Assembly: GCA_041598875.1 (NCBI GenBank)
Contig: JBFHXP010000109.1
Coordinates: forward strand, 1 to 8,879
Direction of reading: 5' to 3'
Length of the DNA stretch: 8,879 nt
Source of the DNA: JAKITW01 sp041598875
GTDB lineage: Bacteria; Desulfobacterota; Desulfobulbia; Desulfobulbales; BM004
Within the stretch, counting starts at the first letter, position 1. Each line of letters starts with the position of its first letter. The notes under the pieces are model-generated. The model ran no database searches, was not told where the DNA came from, and saw nothing but the letters and a program-made list of their open reading frames with translations. This document shows positions 6,592 to 8,879 of the stretch, in pieces. The translations under genes and the position numbers were made by a program.

Positions 6592-7194
6592 ATGTACGGG
6601 TCTATCAAGTTTTTTTCAATGATTCTCGGGTGTTTTTTACTGTTTTCTTCGTCTGCGCTGGGATGCGTCGGCAAAACCCTCTATATCGGGGCCACGGAGA
6701 GCGCCAACGATAAAGTCCTGGCCGAGATTGTCGCCCTGCTTATAAACGAAAGAACAGGGACCAGCGTTCAGATCCGCTATCTTGCCGACCGTGATGCCCT
6801 GTATGCCGGGCTCAAGGCAAGCGAGGAAGAAAAGCGGGTCGATATCCTGGTGGAAGACACCGCCAGCGGGCTAAAGGTTCTGGGGCTTGAGCGACAGGAT
6901 GACCCTGACAAGGAATATCTGACCGTAAAAGATCGATTTGAAAAGGAATTCAATATCATCTGGCTCAATCCCCTGGGTTTCACTGCCCCCAGGCAGGGTG
7001 AAAAACCCACGGTCAGCGCCCCGATTCTCCGCACTGATATTCTCACCAACTTTCCGCTTCTGCCGCGAATCTTGAACAAACTGGGCAATAAAATCAATAA
7101 TGAGGCGTATGGCCGGCTCGTCTCCCAGGTGGAAGCTGGTGACAAACCGAAAAACGTGGCCAGGGATTTTCTCAAGGTGATGAAGTTTATTTAG
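6592..7194 (+). CDS. Miniature OpuAC-like periplasmic binding protein (second lobe apparently missing)
   Basis: This 200-residue exported protein has an N-terminal signal (hydrophobic residues 7-22) ending SSALGC at 20-25; cleavage could be by signal peptidase I before C25, or C25 could be lipidated, though the box is poor (Ala at -3). The mature part resembles the glycine betaine/osmoprotectant binding family: YIGATES...LAEIVALLINERTG at the N-terminus, VDILVEDTASGL where the family has DLYPEYTGTGL, then IIWLNPLGF at 122-130. From there it jumps within about 12 residues to APILRTDIL...LNKLGNKINNEAYGRLVSQVE, which in full-size relatives comes roughly 100 residues later. Lobe 2 therefore seems deleted, and an ordinary clamshell ligand site is unlikely. 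ATG 6592 has AGAGG at 6581-6585; in-frame codons back to 6463 would lie before the signal. Two more exported proteins follow. Ligand unknown. Confidence 0.75.
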   Translation: MYGSIKFFSMILGCFLLFSSSALGCVGKTLYIGATESANDKVLAEIVALLINERTGTSVQIRYLADRDALYAGLKASEEEKRVDILVEDTASGLKVLGLERQDDPDKEYLTVKDRFEKEFNIIWLNPLGFTAPRQGEKPTVSAPILRTDILTNFPLLPRILNKLGNKINNEAYGRLVSQVEAGDKPKNVARDFLKVMKFI

Positions 7195-7219
7195 TGGTCG
7201 TCCGGTGGAAACGAGAAAA

Positions 7220-7771
7220 ATGCGGAATAAAAAGGAAGTGTCTGTGATGAATGGCGTGTCCCTGCTCCTGGCGTTTGGTTTATTCTTGACGATTTTTTCC
7301 TCTGGCGTCCTGGCCCATGTTGAAGAAGACATGCCTGATGCCATTGCCATGACCGAGTACGAGATGCTGGTCGACATGAACCCCGATGATGTGGAGTCCC
7401 GCTATCGGCTGGCCATGGTTTATTATCGGCAGAAAAAATATACTCAGGCCCGGGCCGAACTTGACCGGGTTCTGGAAACGACTCCTGACCATTTTCATGC
7501 CCTTGAGGGGCTGGGGCTTGTTACTCTGGAGCTGGGCGAATATGGCCAGTCCCTGGCCATCTTTGAAAAGGCGCTCCTGAAGGTTCCCGAAGATAACCAC
7601 ATCTACTATTACCTCGGTCGCGCTCTGGAAAAAAACAACGATCCATCCGGCGCGGAAAAGGCTTACAGAACCGCCATAGCCAACCATAAAAAGCATGTTC
7701 CCCCGGATGACAAACAGTATGCCGGTGATCTGGCGATGTTTGAAAAGGCCCTTGCGGAACTGAACCGATAA
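7220..7771 (+). CDS. Exported tetratricopeptide-repeat protein
   Basis: This 183-residue protein carries a signal peptide (RNKK n-region, hydrophobic core at about 13-26, cleavage likely after VLA at residue 32) and then about three TPR units, near 57-90 (RYRLAMVYYRQKKYTQARAEL), 91-124 (ALEGLGLVTLELGEYGQSLAIFEKAL) and 125-158 (YYYLGRALEKNNDPSGAEKAYRTAI). TPR units form helical scaffolds for protein contact, so it may hold periplasmic partners together, perhaps the binding proteins on either side; that is inference. The start is uncertain: ATG 7220 gives a normal positively charged signal, while ATG 7247 has the better ribosome site (AAGGAAG at 7231-7237) but no positive residue before the core. 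It lies 25 nt after the OpuAC-like gene and 18 nt before the PhnD-like gene, consistent with one operon. No enzymatic motif is seen. Confidence 0.8.
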   Translation: MRNKKEVSVMNGVSLLLAFGLFLTIFSSGVLAHVEEDMPDAIAMTEYEMLVDMNPDDVESRYRLAMVYYRQKKYTQARAELDRVLETTPDHFHALEGLGLVTLELGEYGQSLAIFEKALLKVPEDNHIYYYLGRALEKNNDPSGAEKAYRTAIANHKKHVPPDDKQYAGDLAMFEKALAELNR

Positions 7772-7789
7772 CAGCGACAGGAAATGACC

Positions 7790-8698
7790 ATGCGATTTAT
7801 TTTCAGATCTGTTCTTGCGGCGTTGAGTCTCCTGGCGGTGCTCAGCGGCTGTTCCCCGGAGCAGCCCGCGAAAAACACCGGGCCGACCTATCGCATCGGC
7901 TTCATGATCTGCAATTCCGAAAAAGAGACCCTGGACCGCTTTATTCCCTTTACCGCCTATCTCAGCCGGAAAATGGGGGTCAACTTCGAGCCGGTGGCAA
8001 TAGATACCGTTGATTTCACCAGAGAAGTCGACACGCTTCATTTTACCCACACCAACTCCCTGCTCTATATAATTCTCAAGCGTTTTCACGGGGTGGATAT
8101 ACTGGCCGCCGAGAAAAAGGGGGAGCTGGGCCATCTCTCCCGGGGGGTTATCGTGGTCCGCGATGACAGCGAAATCAAGACCATCGGCGACCTGAAGGGA
8201 AAATCCATGGTCTTTGGGCCGATGCTCGCGCCCACCGGTTTCATGAGCCAGGTCGACATCATGCAGGCGCAGGGAATCGATCCTGAGGAGGATCTGGCCT
8301 TTTACTCCATTCCCCCTGGCTCCTTTAAGCACGAAAAGGTGCTTTACGGGGTCTTTTTCGAAAAATATGATGCCGGGGCACTGCCCCTGGACGACATCGA
8401 CACCATGGTCGCCGAGGGCCGGATCAGCCGGGAGGATTTCCGGATCATCGGCCAGGCCCAGGATATTCCCTACTGCAACTTCGGGGTGACCCAGAAGATA
8501 GATCCCGCCTTTGCCGAAAAATTCAAACAGACGGTTCTTGCCATTACCCCGGAGGATACGGTTGAAATAAACGGCGAGCGGGTCAAGGTGCTCGAGACCG
8601 CTCTGGTGCAGGGATTTGTCGATATCAGTGACCAGGATTTCGATGTGGTCCGTGATATGGCCCGGCGAACCAATATGCCTCCCTATCAGAAGTATTGA
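7790..8698 (+). CDS. PhnD-like periplasmic substrate-binding lipoprotein
   Basis: This 302-residue protein has a clear lipoprotein signal: hydrophobic residues 8-18 and lipobox LSGC with Cys21. The rest resembles the phosphate/phosphite/phosphonate binding family (PhnD, PF12974 type): YRIGFMICNSEKETLDRFIPFTAYLSRKMG at the start, then RGVIVVRDDSEIKTIGDLKGKSMVFG, the hallmark hinge segment. Where phosphonate binders usually have a Ser/Thr-rich SSTSG-like anion loop, this one reads PMLAPTG (144-150), and the first binding loop reads LHFTHTNS (83-90) with two histidines. The ligand may therefore not be a phosphonate. ATG 7790 has AGGA at 7779-7782, 7 nt upstream, and beats ATG 7784, which is too close. 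No phn permease or ATPase follows; the next gene is convergent. It may serve an unlinked transporter or act as a sensor subunit. Confidence 0.82.
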   Translation: MRFIFRSVLAALSLLAVLSGCSPEQPAKNTGPTYRIGFMICNSEKETLDRFIPFTAYLSRKMGVNFEPVAIDTVDFTREVDTLHFTHTNSLLYIILKRFHGVDILAAEKKGELGHLSRGVIVVRDDSEIKTIGDLKGKSMVFGPMLAPTGFMSQVDIMQAQGIDPEEDLAFYSIPPGSFKHEKVLYGVFFEKYDAGALPLDDIDTMVAEGRISREDFRIIGQAQDIPYCNFGVTQKIDPAFAEKFKQTVLAITPEDTVEINGERVKVLETALVQGFVDISDQDFDVVRDMARRTNMPPYQKY

Positions 8699-8735
8699 TT
8701 ATTTCTCGCCTGTTGCCGTGCTGGGTGCGGTCTGT

Positions 8736-8879
8736 TCAGGATTCCCGGGGCGCGAGCCATCCATGGCGCTTGAGAAGCATCACCCCATCCGGGGTAAAAG
8801 GACGGAAAGCCATCATCCGCCGAACGGTGTCTTCAGAGAGGAATTCACCGCTCTCCACCTCCTCTTTCTGGAGCACAAA
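8736..8879 (-). CDS. Probable NUDIX hydrolase, C-terminal fragment (5' end beyond the window)
   Basis: On the minus strand a frame open at the window edge encodes 47 residues ending at a stop at 8736-8738. The sequence FVLQKEEVESGEFLSEDTVRRMMA followed by FTPDGVMLLKRHGW resembles the C-terminal end of NUDIX hydrolases of the IPP-isomerase-like YfcD type, where an acidic EEVExxxFLS segment precedes a helix and an FTPD stretch. The catalytic NUDIX box would lie outside the window, so the family is a guess from the tail only. It converges on the PhnD-like gene with 37 nt between the stops. I see no clear bidirectional terminator there. Confidence 0.5.
   Translation of the reverse strand, partial: FVLQKEEVESGEFLSEDTVRRMMAFRPFTPDGVMLLKRHGWLAPRES

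Noticed and set aside
7280..8332. Long minus-strand open frame of 350 codons opposite the TPR and PhnD-like genes
   Set aside because: The plus strand here carries two proteins with recognised folds, export signals and ribosome sites. The antisense frame shows no family likeness and is typical of GC-rich antisense shadows. The same applies to the minus-strand frames at 800-1570, 4702-5535 and 5871-6404.
8699..8735. Bidirectional terminator between the convergent genes
   Set aside because: Only a 4-pair GCCG/CGGT stem with a 9-nt loop is visible, with no T-run on either strand.

Overview
This GC-rich, densely packed window looks like the chromosome of an anaerobic bacterium, most likely Desulfobacterota (a relative of Desulfobulbales or Geobacter). 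That guess rests on the style of the ECF metal transporter and on a NikR-type operator of the delta-proteobacterial form; there is no rRNA or other phylogenetic marker, so the taxonomy is tentative. All genes but the last read on the plus strand. I see no mobile element, tRNA, rRNA or CRISPR array.

Region 1 (2-3709) is a metabolic cluster: the C-terminal two thirds of a glutamate/leucine-type amino acid dehydrogenase, cut by the window edge, then two tandem, diverged members of the adenylosuccinate lyase / fumarate lyase superfamily (460 and 479 aa). The mix suggests amino acid or amino-dicarboxylate chemistry (an oxidative deaminase plus C-N or C-O lyases), but the substrates cannot be read from the sequence.

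Region 2 (about 3767-6452) is a metal-uptake operon encoding an energy-coupling-factor transporter of the CbiMNQO/NikMNQO type. It has a strong sigma-70-like promoter (TTGACA, 17 bp, TATAGT), and a GTGTTAC-N13-GTCACAC palindrome covers the predicted transcription start. That palindrome matches the NikR operator form known from Geobacter, so I infer nickel uptake under NikR repression. The M component and its PDGLE (NikN-like) domain lie in one reading frame, split by a single in-frame TGA directly after the PDGLE motif. This is the oddest coding feature of the window: it may be a nonsense mutation, a sequencing error, a natural split into two coupled proteins, or recoding. A strong hairpin lies 18 nt beyond the TGA.

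Region 3 (6592-8698) encodes three exported proteins in close order: a miniature OpuAC-like (glycine betaine type) binding protein that seems to lack its second lobe, a small TPR protein with a signal peptide, and a PhnD-like lipoprotein. No permease or ATPase accompanies them here. They follow the nickel operon after a 139-nt gap with a hairpin, a T-rich stretch and a GTGTAACAC palindrome. Their role is unknown; they are the best candidate for an undescribed system.

Region 4 (8736-8879, minus strand) is the C-terminal end of a convergent gene resembling a NUDIX hydrolase.
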